This document shows, in pieces, positions 1 through 8,446 of a stretch of 64,000 nt of DNA. Both the position numbers and the translations under genes were made by a program. Under the pieces are notes generated by a model. It had not been told where the DNA came from, did not search any database, and saw nothing but the letters and a program-made list of their open reading frames with translations. Position 1 is the stretch's first letter; the number at the start of each line of letters is the position of its first letter. The stretch spans positions 62,001 to 126,000 of the forward strand of contig NZ_JBIMSN010000003.1 in assembly GCF_043944905.1 (NCBI RefSeq), read 5' to 3'. This DNA comes from Antrihabitans spumae (lineage in GTDB: Bacteria > Actinomycetota > Actinomycetes > Mycobacteriales > Mycobacteriaceae).

Positions 1-2
1 TG

Positions 3-440
3 GCAGCAGTGCTCGCCAAGAACGGACTAACCGCCGATACCGTCGGCACCGCGGTCGCCGAGTTGGGCAAGCAGTCGCCGCTCGGTCCGGAAGACGCGGA
101 AGCCCTGCGTTCGATCGGGATCGATCTCGATGCCATCCGCGAGAGCCTGGACGCCAACTTCGGCGAGGATGCGCTGAATCGTGCTGTGCCTGCGGAACGA
201 CGCGGCTTCTTCAACCCACGCAGGTTCGGGCACATCCCCTTCACCGCAGGTGCGAAGAAGGTAGTCGAACTGTCGTTGCGGGAGGCGTTGGCGCACAAAG
301 ACGATCACATCGGATCCGAACATGTGCTGCTCGGGGTCCTCCGTGCCCCGAGTCCAGCGGCGCGGGCGATCATCGAGGCCAACGTCGGCATCGACGAACT
401 GCGACGACAGGTAATCGAGCTACTCGATCGAGCGGCGTGA
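3..440 (+). CDS. Clp N-terminal (Clp repeat) domain protein, 5' end outside window
   Basis: The frame is open to the left edge, so the start is probably upstream; a GTG at 9 is only a possible internal start. About 145 residues are visible. The last 70 (FTAGAKKVVELSLREAL, then HIGSEHVLLGVLR) match the Clp repeat domain that forms the N-terminal substrate or adaptor docking module of ClpA/ClpC ATPases. The first part looks like a weaker first copy. No ATPase domain follows: the gene stops at 440, so it is a stand-alone Clp-N protein, a type common in actinobacteria and of unsettled function (possibly ClpC1-related adaptors). Family assignment is good; role unknown. Confidence 0.8.
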   Translation, partial: AAVLAKNGLTADTVGTAVAELGKQSPLGPEDAEALRSIGIDLDAIRESLDANFGEDALNRAVPAERRGFFNPRRFGHIPFTAGAKKVVELSLREALAHKDDHIGSEHVLLGVLRAPSPAARAIIEANVGIDELRRQVIELLDRAA

Positions 441-507
441 TCCGACGCATACAACGGCTGTCCGAAGGGTCGCGTAAAAGGTTCGATGTTGTGTCAACAT
501 TGACCTC

Positions 508-891
508 ATGATCACCGCGATTCGTCTCGCTATCACCGCATTTGCAATCTGGCTCGCCGCGTATCTGCTGGACGGCATCAACATCGAAGTGCCGACGGGC
601 AAGGGAACCGGCTGGGAAATCGTCGTCGTCGTCGGCATTGCGATCGTCTTCACGTTGGTGAATGCGGTCGTCAAACCGGTGCTGAAGTTCCTGTCACTGC
701 CGCTGATCGTCTTGAGTCTCGGCCTGTTTCTGCTCGTGATCAACGCGTTGATGTTGCTGCTCACGGCATGGATCACCGAGGCCACCGATTACGGCCTGCG
801 AGTCGACGGATTCTGGACCGCGCTCTGGGGTGCTCTCGTCATCGCGATCGTGAACTGGCTACTCGGAGTGTTGGTTCCGGACGAGGACTAG
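508..891 (+). CDS. YvlD-like small integral membrane protein (phage holin 4 superfamily)
   Basis: A 127-residue protein made almost entirely of four hydrophobic segments (about residues 3-22, 36-60, 64-90 and 100-122) separated by short loops. It has the pattern of the YvlD / phage-holin-4-2 family, including the NAVVKPVLKFLSLPL motif between helices 2 and 3. Despite the family name these chromosomal proteins are not phage lysis genes; in Bacillus the family is linked to envelope stress. No Shine-Dalgarno is seen before the ATG. A hexamer AACATT lies exactly six bases upstream, which may indicate leaderless transcription. It faces menA across a stem-loop element that carries its TAG stop. Confidence 0.85.
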   Translation: MITAIRLAITAFAIWLAAYLLDGINIEVPTGKGTGWEIVVVVGIAIVFTLVNAVVKPVLKFLSLPLIVLSLGLFLLVINALMLLLTAWITEATDYGLRVDGFWTALWGALVIAIVNWLLGVLVPDED

Positions 892-955
892 GCGGCTACG
901 CCGCTCGTGAGTCCTTTTGGTGGTCGGGCCCTCCGAAAGGACTCACGAGCAGCTA
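889..955. repeat. Stop-codon stem-loop element, copy 1 (holin-like gene / menA)
   Basis: Left arm CTCGTGAGTCCTTTTGG (904-920) pairs with CCGAAAGGACTCACGAG (933-949), with one G-U pair and a 12-base loop. The outer ends are TAG (889-891), the stop of the gene on the left, and CTA (953-955), the TAG stop of menA read on the minus strand. It probably acts as a two-way terminator between convergent genes. Four relatives occur in this window. Confidence 0.85.
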
Positions 956-1819
956 GCTGGCCAACGTTATTGCCGTTGCCACCGACCACACCAGCATCGC
1001 CAGACCCGAGTCGCGCAGCGCGGGAACAAGATCGAGACCCTTGTTACCGCTGCGGACCGGACCGTTCGCCTTGATGGCCAACGGCAGGGCCAGCAACCCG
1101 GCGAGCACCCACAGCGTGCGGAACGTAAGAGCAAGGGTCGCAACGAACGGCACGAGCAGGAGCGCGAGATGCAGTGTGCGAGTGCGGGCATCGCCGAGTC
1201 GCACCGCGAGAGTCTGTTTGCCCGACTCGGTGTCGGTCGGAATATCGCGCAGGTTGTTGGCGACGAGGACCGCGGACGAGAAACATCCGACAGCCACCGC
1301 GCATACCAGTCCGACCCAATCGACACGTTCGGCCTGCACGAACTGCGTGCCACACACCGCGATCAAACCGAAGAACACGAAGACGGCGATCTCACCGAAA
1401 CCGCTGTAGCCGTACGGATTGCGGCCGCCGGTATAGAACCAGGCGCCCGCGATGCAGACCGCCCCGACCAGCAGCAGCCACCACGCGGACGTCAACGAGA
1501 CCACAATCCCAGCGACGGCAGCGATGGCCAAGCTCACCATCGCGGCGTTGCGAACGGCCGTCGGTGTTGCAAGCTTGGAGCCGACCAGCCGTAGTGGACC
1601 GACCCGGTCGTCGTCGGTACCGCGAATGCCGTCGGAGTAGTCGTTCGCGTAGTTCACCCCGACGATCAGTGCCAGCGCTACGACGAGTGCGAGCAGGGCC
1701 TTCCACCACACCGTGCCATCGATCGATGCAGCCGCGCCGGTGCCGGCGACAACGGGCGCGATCGCGTTCGGCAGGGTCCGTGGGCGAGCGCCTTCCAACC
1801 ATTGAGCAGCTGATGCCAT
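953..1819 (-). CDS. menA: 1,4-dihydroxy-2-naphthoate polyprenyltransferase MenA
   Basis: A 288-residue UbiA-superfamily membrane enzyme that attaches the polyprenyl chain to 1,4-dihydroxy-2-naphthoate, giving demethylmenaquinone. Both Asp-rich Mg-diphosphate motifs are present: NYANDYSDGIRGTDDD (first) and NNLRDIPTDTESGKQTLAVR (second). About eight membrane helices follow the hydrophobicity. I chose the ATG giving MASAAQWLEGARPRTLP because the conserved family N-terminus begins there; an open frame continues upstream but is not MenA-like. It is transcribed away from the SARP regulator (69-bp gap). Its TAG stop lies in a stem-loop element. Substrates come from the menE/menB products and GrcC1, all in this window. 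Confidence 0.95.
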   Translation of the reverse strand: MASAAQWLEGARPRTLPNAIAPVVAGTGAAASIDGTVWWKALLALVVALALIVGVNYANDYSDGIRGTDDDRVGPLRLVGSKLATPTAVRNAAMVSLAIAAVAGIVVSLTSAWWLLLVGAVCIAGAWFYTGGRNPYGYSGFGEIAVFVFFGLIAVCGTQFVQAERVDWVGLVCAVAVGCFSSAVLVANNLRDIPTDTESGKQTLAVRLGDARTRTLHLALLLVPFVATLALTFRTLWVLAGLLALPLAIKANGPVRSGNKGLDLVPALRDSGLAMLVWSVATAITLAS

Positions 1820-1888
1820 GGGCTGATCTTCGCAGCCGGACGAAATGAACTGGCCGGGTGCCCCCGGCTCAAATACGATTGGACATCG

Positions 1889-4800
1889 GTGCATCCAGAC
1901 TCGAGCGTCCCACTTACGCCGCCGGTATCGGCAACTGAGCCCGCAGGCGTCGTCGTGGCCCTGCTGGGTGAGGTATCGACGCGCCGCGACGGTTGTCTGG
2001 TTCCGCTTCCGGGTGCCCGGGCGCGCTGTTTGCTCGTGGCGCTGGCCGCTCGGCCCGGCAGAAGTCGCAGCGCCCAGGCCCTGATCGACGAGGTCTGGGC
2101 TGATCAGCCACCGCGCTCGCCCATGAATGCGCTGCACACCCAGGTATCGCGGTTACGCGCGGCGTTGCCCGACGGTGCCGTCGAAATGGGTCCCGCCGGC
2201 TACCGGTTGGCCCTTGGCAAGACGCAGGTGGACATCACCCTTGCGCGCCAACTCGAACAGCGCGCCCAGCACCGCCACGCCGAGGGAGATCATCGCGGCG
2301 CAGTCGAATCGGTAGGGGTGGCGCGGGCCCTGTGGCGGGGCGAGCCAGGCGCGGACCTGCCGGACGGTCAGCTTGCGTCCGACCTCGGCATCGAGGCTGC
2401 CGCTCGGCTGGCCGCGCTGGACGCGGTCGAGATCGCTGCACGCGTCGCGATGGGTGACCTGTCCGGCGCGTTGACGGGGGCGAAGGAACGCGCGGAACGC
2501 CACCCGTTGGACGAGGCCGCACACGCCGAACTGATGCAGATTCTGGTCGGCCTCGGCCGCGACAGTGACGCACTCGATATCTTCGCCGCACTGAAATCGC
2601 AATTGGCAGACCAACTGGGCGCTGACCCGAGCGCGGCGCTCGTCGAACTCAACACTGCGATCCTGCGCGGCGAAGTTTCTACGCCCATCGCGTCACCACA
2701 GACTCGGCAGCCGCCACGGACGGAGCTGCCGACCTCGATCGGCCTACGTGCGGCACCCAATACCCTGCTGGGACGCGCAGACGACATCGCCGCGATCGAA
2801 GCATTGCTGCAGACGTCGAGGGTTACCACCGTTCTCGGTCCCGGCGGCACCGGCAAGACGCGGGTCGTGAACGAAATCGGTTCACGCGCTGCAGCAGAGC
2901 TGCCCGTCGTCCTGGTGGAACTCGCGTCGGTGCGCAGCGGTGACGACGTGATCGGCGCGATCAGCGGCACCCTCGGGGTCAGCGAAGTTGTGATCGAGCC
3001 GGGCGCGTTGACGCGAACCCGACTGGATTCGGCGCGCGCCCGACTGCGGCAAGCGGTGTCGGTGCGAAAGCTGCTGCTCATCCTCGACAACTGCGAGCAC
3101 GTGATAGACGACGTGTCGGACATCGTTGCCGAACTCGTCTCCGCAACTGCACATTTGACCGTGCTGGCGACCAGCCGTGCGCCGATGATGCTCACGGCCG
3201 AAACCGTCTACCCGTTGCCGCCTTTGACTATCGATGCTGCGGGATCGCCTGCAACGGAACTGTTTTCGGCCCGAGCAAAGGCGGTGCGCCCTGCCGTTCG
3301 CCTCGACGCGGACGAGGTCGCCAGGCTGTGCAGCACGTTGGACGGGCTCCCTCTTGCAATCGAGCTCGCCGCCGCGCGGACTCGAACGATGACCGTCGAG
3401 CAGATCAACACCCGCCTCCGCCATCGATTCGAGTTGCTACGCAGCGCCGATCGGACCCCGCCGGAACGACACCGGACGCTGCATGCCGTCATCGAATGGA
3501 GCTGGAACCTCCTCGACCTCTCGCAGCAGGCCGCGCTCCGCCGACTGTGCCGCTTCCCAGGAGGTTTCACGATCGCAGCTGCGGAAAAAGTTGCCGAATG
3601 GGGCGATTCGGGAACAAGCGGTGTCACGGACATCGCGGATGCGCTCGACGGTCTGGTCAACCAGTCGATGCTCACGGTGATCGAGGACGACGGTCCGAGC
3701 GGACTGCGTTACCAGATGCTGGAGACCGTCCGCGAATTCGGTGAGGAGCAGTTGGCTGCAGCGGGGGAGGCCGACGAGACCGAGCGTCGAATGGCATTGT
3801 GGGCGTGCGATATCGCGGTACAGATGCTCGACGGCGCGCGCTTCGGAAGTCAGGTCGCGACAGCGGATCTGATGACCGCGGAGCACGAAAACCTGCTTGC
3901 CGTCCTGCGCAGTGCCATCTCCCGACGCGACGGGCTGGTCGTGTACACCGTGTTCGCCGTGCTCGGCATGGGGAGGGCCGTCCGGGGCTCGCATTCGGAG
4001 ATATTCGCCTGGGGACCAAGGATTCTCGACATCGATGCACGACCCGTCGACGACGAAATCCCTGCCGACCTCCTGGTGATGTCGTACCTACTTGCCGGTC
4101 TGCACATGTTCATCAGCGGTGATGTCCGCCCGATTGCGTTGGCTCGGTTACGTGTTCGTGCAGTGTTGAAGGCGGACCGACACCTCGATCCGGCGGTGCG
4201 ACTGTACGCGTCGCTGGTGGTTTCGCCGGTGAGTGGCAAAGGCACTGCTCGTATGTTGGCCGAAGCCGCGCACTCGGATGACGAATGGTCACGCTCGGCG
4301 GCACTCGGCATCAGCGCGAACATCAGAGAGAACAACGGTGATATCTACGGATCGCTCCGAGACGGAACCGAGGCGCTCGTGCTCGCGACCGAACGGGGCG
4401 ACGTCTACATGGAATCCATGGTCTGCCAGCATCTCGGCAGCCTTGCTGGGCAATCGGCCCGCTACGAGGATTCCGTCGACTACTACCGGCAAGCGATCGA
4501 TGCCCTGCTGCAGTTGCATGCCTACGACGAGAGCGTCCAGGTCCGCGGGTTTCTCGGGGCCTCTCTCGTCGGTGCCGGGCGACCCGAGGAATGCCGTCGC
4601 GAACTCGAAGCCCTGTTCACCGATCCGGGTGCTGACGGCACCGGAATGCCGGGGCCGTCGGACGAGGCGAAACAGCGATACGCCGCTATGACGGCAAGCC
4701 TCGCGGAAGCCGATCTCGCAGAAGGCAACATCGACGCAGGGCTGAAACGCTACGACTCTGCACTCGCGCATGCAGGCTGGCCGCACGCGGGCCCGGCTCC

Positions 4801-5200
4801 GGGTCCGTACGACACGCTGCTTGCCTGCGCGGTGATCTGTGCGAATGTTCTGCATGGGCGGGCCGGCGAGATCGAAGCAATTGTGGCGCAGACGATCACG
4901 CTGGCCGCCGCGCGTCTCGGCCGGTTTCTGGATCTGCCGCAGATCGGCGGCGTCGCCGCCGCCGTCGGCAGCTATGCCATCGCAAGTGGTCGCGATCCGG
5001 CCGTCGGGTTGCGCCTGCTCGCTCTTGCCGATCCGGCGAAAGCACGTCAGGACTATCCGTCGATGGCGCTTGCCCGACACAACGAAGCCGCCCGGTCGGT
5101 CCTGGGCGACGAGATCGTCGATGCAGAACTGAACCGGGCGGCTGGGGTGAAGCGGGCAGTCGCGGCACGAGAGATCATGGTGCTGATCGCTCGCATCTAA
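1889..5200 (+). CDS. SARP/AfsR-type transcriptional regulator with NTPase and TPR-like domains
   Basis: 1103 residues from a GTG. Residues about 20-100 form an OmpR-type winged helix (RCLLVALAARPGRSRSAQAL, then GPAGYRLAL). Residues about 105-250 are a bacterial transcriptional activation domain (ERAERHPLDEAAHAELMQIL). An STAND-type NTPase follows with Walker A GPGGTGKTR and Walker B LLLILDNCEH, then the WSWNLLDLSQQAALRRL region typical of this architecture. The last 400 residues are helical and TPR-like. Such proteins usually activate adjacent secondary-metabolite, export or stress genes. The convergent DrrAB-like exporter downstream is the nearest candidate target besides menA, but this is inference. 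No truncation seen. Confidence 0.9.
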   Translation: MHPDSSVPLTPPVSATEPAGVVVALLGEVSTRRDGCLVPLPGARARCLLVALAARPGRSRSAQALIDEVWADQPPRSPMNALHTQVSRLRAALPDGAVEMGPAGYRLALGKTQVDITLARQLEQRAQHRHAEGDHRGAVESVGVARALWRGEPGADLPDGQLASDLGIEAAARLAALDAVEIAARVAMGDLSGALTGAKERAERHPLDEAAHAELMQILVGLGRDSDALDIFAALKSQLADQLGADPSAALVELNTAILRGEVSTPIASPQTRQPPRTELPTSIGLRAAPNTLLGRADDIAAIEALLQTSRVTTVLGPGGTGKTRVVNEIGSRAAAELPVVLVELASVRSGDDVIGAISGTLGVSEVVIEPGALTRTRLDSARARLRQAVSVRKLLLILDNCEHVIDDVSDIVAELVSATAHLTVLATSRAPMMLTAETVYPLPPLTIDAAGSPATELFSARAKAVRPAVRLDADEVARLCSTLDGLPLAIELAAARTRTMTVEQINTRLRHRFELLRSADRTPPERHRTLHAVIEWSWNLLDLSQQAALRRLCRFPGGFTIAAAEKVAEWGDSGTSGVTDIADALDGLVNQSMLTVIEDDGPSGLRYQMLETVREFGEEQLAAAGEADETERRMALWACDIAVQMLDGARFGSQVATADLMTAEHENLLAVLRSAISRRDGLVVYTVFAVLGMGRAVRGSHSEIFAWGPRILDIDARPVDDEIPADLLVMSYLLAGLHMFISGDVRPIALARLRVRAVLKADRHLDPAVRLYASLVVSPVSGKGTARMLAEAAHSDDEWSRSAALGISANIRENNGDIYGSLRDGTEALVLATERGDVYMESMVCQHLGSLAGQSARYEDSVDYYRQAIDALLQLHAYDESVQVRGFLGASLVGAGRPEECRRELEALFTDPGADGTGMPGPSDEAKQRYAAMTASLAEADLAEGNIDAGLKRYDSALAHAGWPHAGPAPGPYDTLLACAVICANVLHGRAGEIEAIVAQTITLAAARLGRFLDLPQIGGVAAAVGSYAIASGRDPAVGLRLLALADPAKARQDYPSMALARHNEAARSVLGDEIVDAELNRAAGVKRAVAAREIMVLIARI

Positions 5201-5209
5201 CTTAGGGCA

Positions 5210-6052
5210 CTAGGCCTTTCGCATGTACATCCGGACGGTGAGTGGTGCCATGATCGCGACCAGGACCGCCGCGCCGAGCAGCGACCACACGACGTGGATA
5301 CCGAAGTGGCCGTCGTTCATCAGCTCACGAATCGCGCTGACGACCTGGCTGATCGGATTGACCTTCACGAAGGCTTGCAACCAACCCGGCATTGTTTCGA
5401 CGTTGACGTAGGCGTTGGACAGGAATGTGAGCGGGAACAGTACGAGCAGTGAAATGCCCTGCACGGAAGAGGCTTTGCTCATCATGACGCCCATAAACGC
5501 GAAGATCCAGCTGACCGAGAACGAGCAGACGATCACCAGGATGCCTGCGGCCGCGACGCCGACGATGCCGCCGCCCGGGCGGAAGCCCATCGACAGACCG
5601 ACCACGATGGTGATGACCGTCGCAATCGCGTAGCGAATTACGTCGGCGAGCAGTGCACCGGAGAGCGGTGAGATACGAGCGATGGGAAGGGATTTGAATC
5701 TGTCGAAGACACCTTTGTTCATGTCCTCGCGCAGTTGCACACCGGTGACGACCGACGTCGTGATGACGGTCTGGACCAGGATGCCGGGAATGATGATCGG
5801 GAGGTAGCTCTTCACATCACCGGAGATCGCGCCGCCGAAAATGTAGCTGAACATCAACGTGAAGATGACCGGCTGGATGACGACGTCGAACAGCTGCTCG
5901 GGGTTGTGCTTGATCTTCAGCACGCCGCGGTAGGCCATCGTGAACGAGTTCTCGATCGTCTGCGTGATGCTGATGCTGCGTGCTGTCGGTACGGGACGGA
6001 TGGGTGGTTCGGGGGATTTGGTGTCGCGTTCTGCGACGGCTGTGGTTGTCAC
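5210..6052 (-). CDS. DrrB-like ABC-2 exporter permease
   Basis: 280 residues starting at a GTG (VTTTAVAERD) that overlaps the ATPase stop as GTGA, so the two proteins are probably translationally coupled. An N-terminal cytoplasmic stretch of about 60 residues is followed by six hydrophobic segments in the ABC-2 pattern (GILVQTVITTSVVTGVQLREDMNKGVFDRF is the conserved loop, cut here into view at residues about 115-145). It closely follows daunorubicin-resistance DrrB permeases. With the upstream ATPase it should form an efflux pump; substrate unknown. The convergent neighbour is the SARP regulator, whose end is only 9 bases away. Confidence 0.88.
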   Translation of the reverse strand: MTTTAVAERDTKSPEPPIRPVPTARSISITQTIENSFTMAYRGVLKIKHNPEQLFDVVIQPVIFTLMFSYIFGGAISGDVKSYLPIIIPGILVQTVITTSVVTGVQLREDMNKGVFDRFKSLPIARISPLSGALLADVIRYAIATVITIVVGLSMGFRPGGGIVGVAAAGILVIVCSFSVSWIFAFMGVMMSKASSVQGISLLVLFPLTFLSNAYVNVETMPGWLQAFVKVNPISQVVSAIRELMNDGHFGIHVVWSLLGAAVLVAIMAPLTVRMYMRKA

Positions 6053-7023
6053 GCGACGCTCTTCTCTTCTGCGGTGTGTCCGGTGATGGTGAGGAAGACC
6101 TCGTCGAGGCTCGGTTTGGAGACTGTGATTTCGTCGACGACAATTCCGCTGTCGCGCAGGCGAATCAGAAGTTCCGGCGTCACACTCGAGTCGGTCATGG
6201 GGGCGGTGAGGCGGCCCGCCTCGGGGGTGATCGCAACGTCGACGCCGAGGTAGGAGGCAACGATCGAGCGAGCGTCCGCCGTATGGGAACGGTCGGTGAG
6301 GGTCAACTGAAATGACGACACTCCGACCGATGCTTTGAGTTCGTCGGCGGTACCGTCGGCGATCACCTTGCCGCGGTCGATGACGGCGATCCGATCGGCA
6401 AGTTGGTCTGCTTCGTCGAGGTACTGCGTTGTGAGAAGCACCGTCGCGCCCTCGCGGACGAGCCGTCGGATCGTTTCCCACATCTGTGCTCGAGTTCGTG
6501 GGTCGAGGCCGGTGGTCGGCTCGTCGAGAAACAGCAGCGGAGGGGCCGAGATGAGGCTGGCGGCGAGGTCGAGCCTGCGTCGCATACCGCCGGAGAAGTT
6601 CTTGAGCGGCTTTGTCGCGGCTTCGGTGAGGTCGAACTCTTCGAGCAGTTCCGTCGACTTGCGGCGGGCATCGGCGCGGCTGAGGCCGAGCAACCTGGAG
6701 AAGATGATCAGGTTTTCGGTCGCCGACAGATCCTCGTCGACGGATGCGTACTGGCCGGTGACGCCGACCAGTGAGCGGACCGCTGTCGAATCCTTGACGA
6801 CGTCGTAGCCGAAGATCCGGGCGCTCCCTGCGTCCGGGCGTAGGAGGGTCGCCAACATACGAAGGGCGGTGGTCTTGCCGGCACCGTTCGGGCCGAGAAT
6901 GCCGTAGACCGCACCCTGGGGGACGGTCAGGCTGACACCGTCGACCGCGCGCTGCTGGCCGAATTTCTTGACGAGTCCGTCCGCCTCGACGGCGGGGACT
7001 GCTGAGGTTGCGGAGAAGTTCAT
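6049..7023 (-). CDS. DrrA-like ABC exporter ATPase
   Basis: 324 residues. Walker A GPNGAGKTT, Q-loop VTGQYASVDEDL, signature FSGGMRRRLDLAASL, Walker B LLFLDEPTTGLDP and TTQYLDEADQLADR are all intact, followed by the C-terminal DUF4162-like domain of daunorubicin-resistance ATPases. I chose the ATG at 7023 (MNFSATSAV); the frame is open further upstream but that stretch is not conserved in the family. It is the first gene of a two-gene exporter operon, with a four-base overlap to the permease. Substrate cannot be inferred from sequence. Confidence 0.9.
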   Translation of the reverse strand: MNFSATSAVPAVEADGLVKKFGQQRAVDGVSLTVPQGAVYGILGPNGAGKTTALRMLATLLRPDAGSARIFGYDVVKDSTAVRSLVGVTGQYASVDEDLSATENLIIFSRLLGLSRADARRKSTELLEEFDLTEAATKPLKNFSGGMRRRLDLAASLISAPPLLFLDEPTTGLDPRTRAQMWETIRRLVREGATVLLTTQYLDEADQLADRIAVIDRGKVIADGTADELKASVGVSSFQLTLTDRSHTADARSIVASYLGVDVAITPEAGRLTAPMTDSSVTPELLIRLRDSGIVVDEITVSKPSLDEVFLTITGHTAEEKSVA

Positions 7024-7101
7024 GATGCAACCTTCACTGCCCGTTCTTGCACGCCACTTGCGCGGCGATTGCGTCCGCTTTCGGCGGGTAGATTGCGACG
7101 C

Positions 7102-7890
7102 ATGCGTGCAGACAGGATCGCGGCCTTGCAAGCCGAGCGGACGACGGTACTGGACTATTGCAACGCTCTCACCGACGCGGAGTGGTCGGCCCCGAGTGCC
7201 GCGTCGGGCTGGACAGTCCAGGACGTTGTGGCGCATCTCGGAGCGACCGCACGAGCGCCGTTCACGCCGGAGCTCATCACGTTGTTGCGGACCAAGGAGA
7301 TCGAGCGGACCAACGACGTCGGCGTGGCGAGCGGGACGACAAGACTGCGGCCGAAGCGTTGGCCGAGTTCGAGACCTGGAGTTCCTGGGTAATCAGGGCA
7401 GCGCGACCCATGCTGGCGCCACTGATCCGTCGAGCTCGGTTTCCGATCGGTGAGCTGGGGACCTACCCGCTCGGTGTGTTCACCTCCCGTGTACGTCTAC
7501 GAGTGGCATCTACATCTGCGGCACGACATCGCGTCCGCGCTGGATCGTCCGGTCCCGCCGACCGACGACAACCGGATGGCAGCGGTCGTCGAGTGGCTCC
7601 TCGCCGGCGTCGAGCAGATGAACAAAGACGAGATGCGGTGGCTGGACGCCGGGGTGTCGCTGAAATTGCTTGGGAACGGTGGCGGTGTCTGGCGCATCGA
7701 TCCGGCAGGCAAGGGACGGTTGCGTGTCACCGAAGGTGAGGGTCCGGGGACGGTTGCCAAGATCGTCGCGCAGGCGGAAGAGTTCCCGGTGTGGTCGACG
7801 ACGAGGCGGCCGTGGCGCGAATCGGACGTCACGGTCACCGGCGACACCGAGGTCGGTACCCGGTTCTTGGATGCGCTGAATATCGTGTAG
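7102..7890 (+). pseudogene. TIGR03083/DinB-like maleylpyruvate isomerase-family gene with two compensating frame disruptions
   Basis: Reading starts at ATG 7102 (MRADRIAALQAER, then WTVQDVVAHLGATAR, the metal-binding DinB/MDMPI pattern). Near 7330-7345 the family sequence moves by -1 into another frame (TAAEALAEFETWSSWVI, then FPIGELGTYPLGVFTS). Near 7480-7490 it returns to the first frame (VYVYEWHLHLRHDIASALD) and continues to the TAG at 7888. So one base seems missing and one extra about 150 bp apart. Either it is a decayed gene or the draft sequence has two indel errors; restored length would be about 262 residues. A TAGATT hexamer seven bases before the ATG suggests leaderless transcription. 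Confidence 0.75.
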
Positions 7891-7962
7891 GCCGCAAGCG
7901 GCTCGTGAGTCTTTTCGGCGCGCCCGACCACCGAAAAGACTCACGAGCGGCGGAGGCGCCTA
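7888..7962. repeat. Stop-codon stem-loop element, copy 2
   Basis: Perfect 17-bp arms CTCGTGAGTCTTTTCGG (7902-7918) and its complement (7931-7947) with a 12-base loop. Outer flanks GCCGCAAGCGG and CGGCGGAGGCGC lead to TAG at 7888-7890, the stop of the preceding gene, and CTA at 7960-7962. Here the next gene runs in the same direction, so the right-hand CTA is not used as a stop. Confidence 0.85.
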
Positions 7963-7967
7963 TGGTG

Positions 7968-7992
7968 TAGCTACCCGTTGGGTAGTAGGTAC
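7968..7992 (+). promoter_or_regulatory. Candidate HxlR operator/promoter region
   Basis: CTACCC-GTT-GGGTAG (7971-7985) is a perfect inverted repeat directly upstream of the HxlR-family gene, followed by a related GTAGGTACC. HxlR regulators usually bind short palindromes and often autoregulate. Assignment is by position and symmetry only. Confidence 0.5.
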
Positions 7993-8022
7993 CTGGCGGT
8001 GTCTTAGCTGGTGGAGGTAGGC

Positions 8023-8430
8023 GTGGCGACAAGAACTGCAGCACAGCGGCGTGAGGAAGCGAAGCTCGAGTACGACGCATTTATGGCCGCTTGCCCGTCC
8101 CGGCAGCTGCTCGATCGGATCAGTGACAAGTGGGTCGGGCTGGTCCTCGCTGCCATGGCGGACCGTCCTCGGCGCTACGGGGAATTGTCCAAGGATGTCG
8201 CAGGGGTGAGCCCGAAGATGCTGACCCAGACCCTGCGTTCACTCGAACGCGACGGCCTGGTCGCGCGGTACGTCACGGCCGAGGTCCCTGTTCGGGTCGA
8301 CTACGAACTCACCGATCTAGGGCACAGCCTCATGCCGCTCATGCGGGCCATAAAGTCGTGGGCCGAAGCGCATATGGACGATGTGCACGTTGCGCGTAGC
8401 GAGTACGACCGGACTGCAGCGTCGGCCTGA
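8023..8430 (+). CDS. HxlR-family winged-helix transcriptional regulator
   Basis: 135 residues from GTG 8023. GGAGG at 8012-8016 sits six bases before this GTG, which is why I prefer it to the GTG at 8011. The HxlR core is complete: ISDKWVGLVLAAMADRPRRY, then ELSKDVAGVSPKMLTQTLRSL and the wing VRVDYELTDLGHSLMPLM. The N-terminal Cys (MAACPSR) matches the redox- or electrophile-sensing Cys of many HxlR proteins. It is convergent with the monooxygenase gene (16-bp gap); regulation of that gene or of itself is inferred, not shown. Confidence 0.88.
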   Translation: MATRTAAQRREEAKLEYDAFMAACPSRQLLDRISDKWVGLVLAAMADRPRRYGELSKDVAGVSPKMLTQTLRSLERDGLVARYVTAEVPVRVDYELTDLGHSLMPLMRAIKSWAEAHMDDVHVARSEYDRTAASA

Positions 8431-8446
8431 GGGTCGAACGGGGCTG

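Noticed and set aside
508..891. Possible prophage marker (holin-like protein)
   Set aside because: The YvlD/holin-4-2 family is chromosomal and no integrase, att site or structural phage gene is present in the window.
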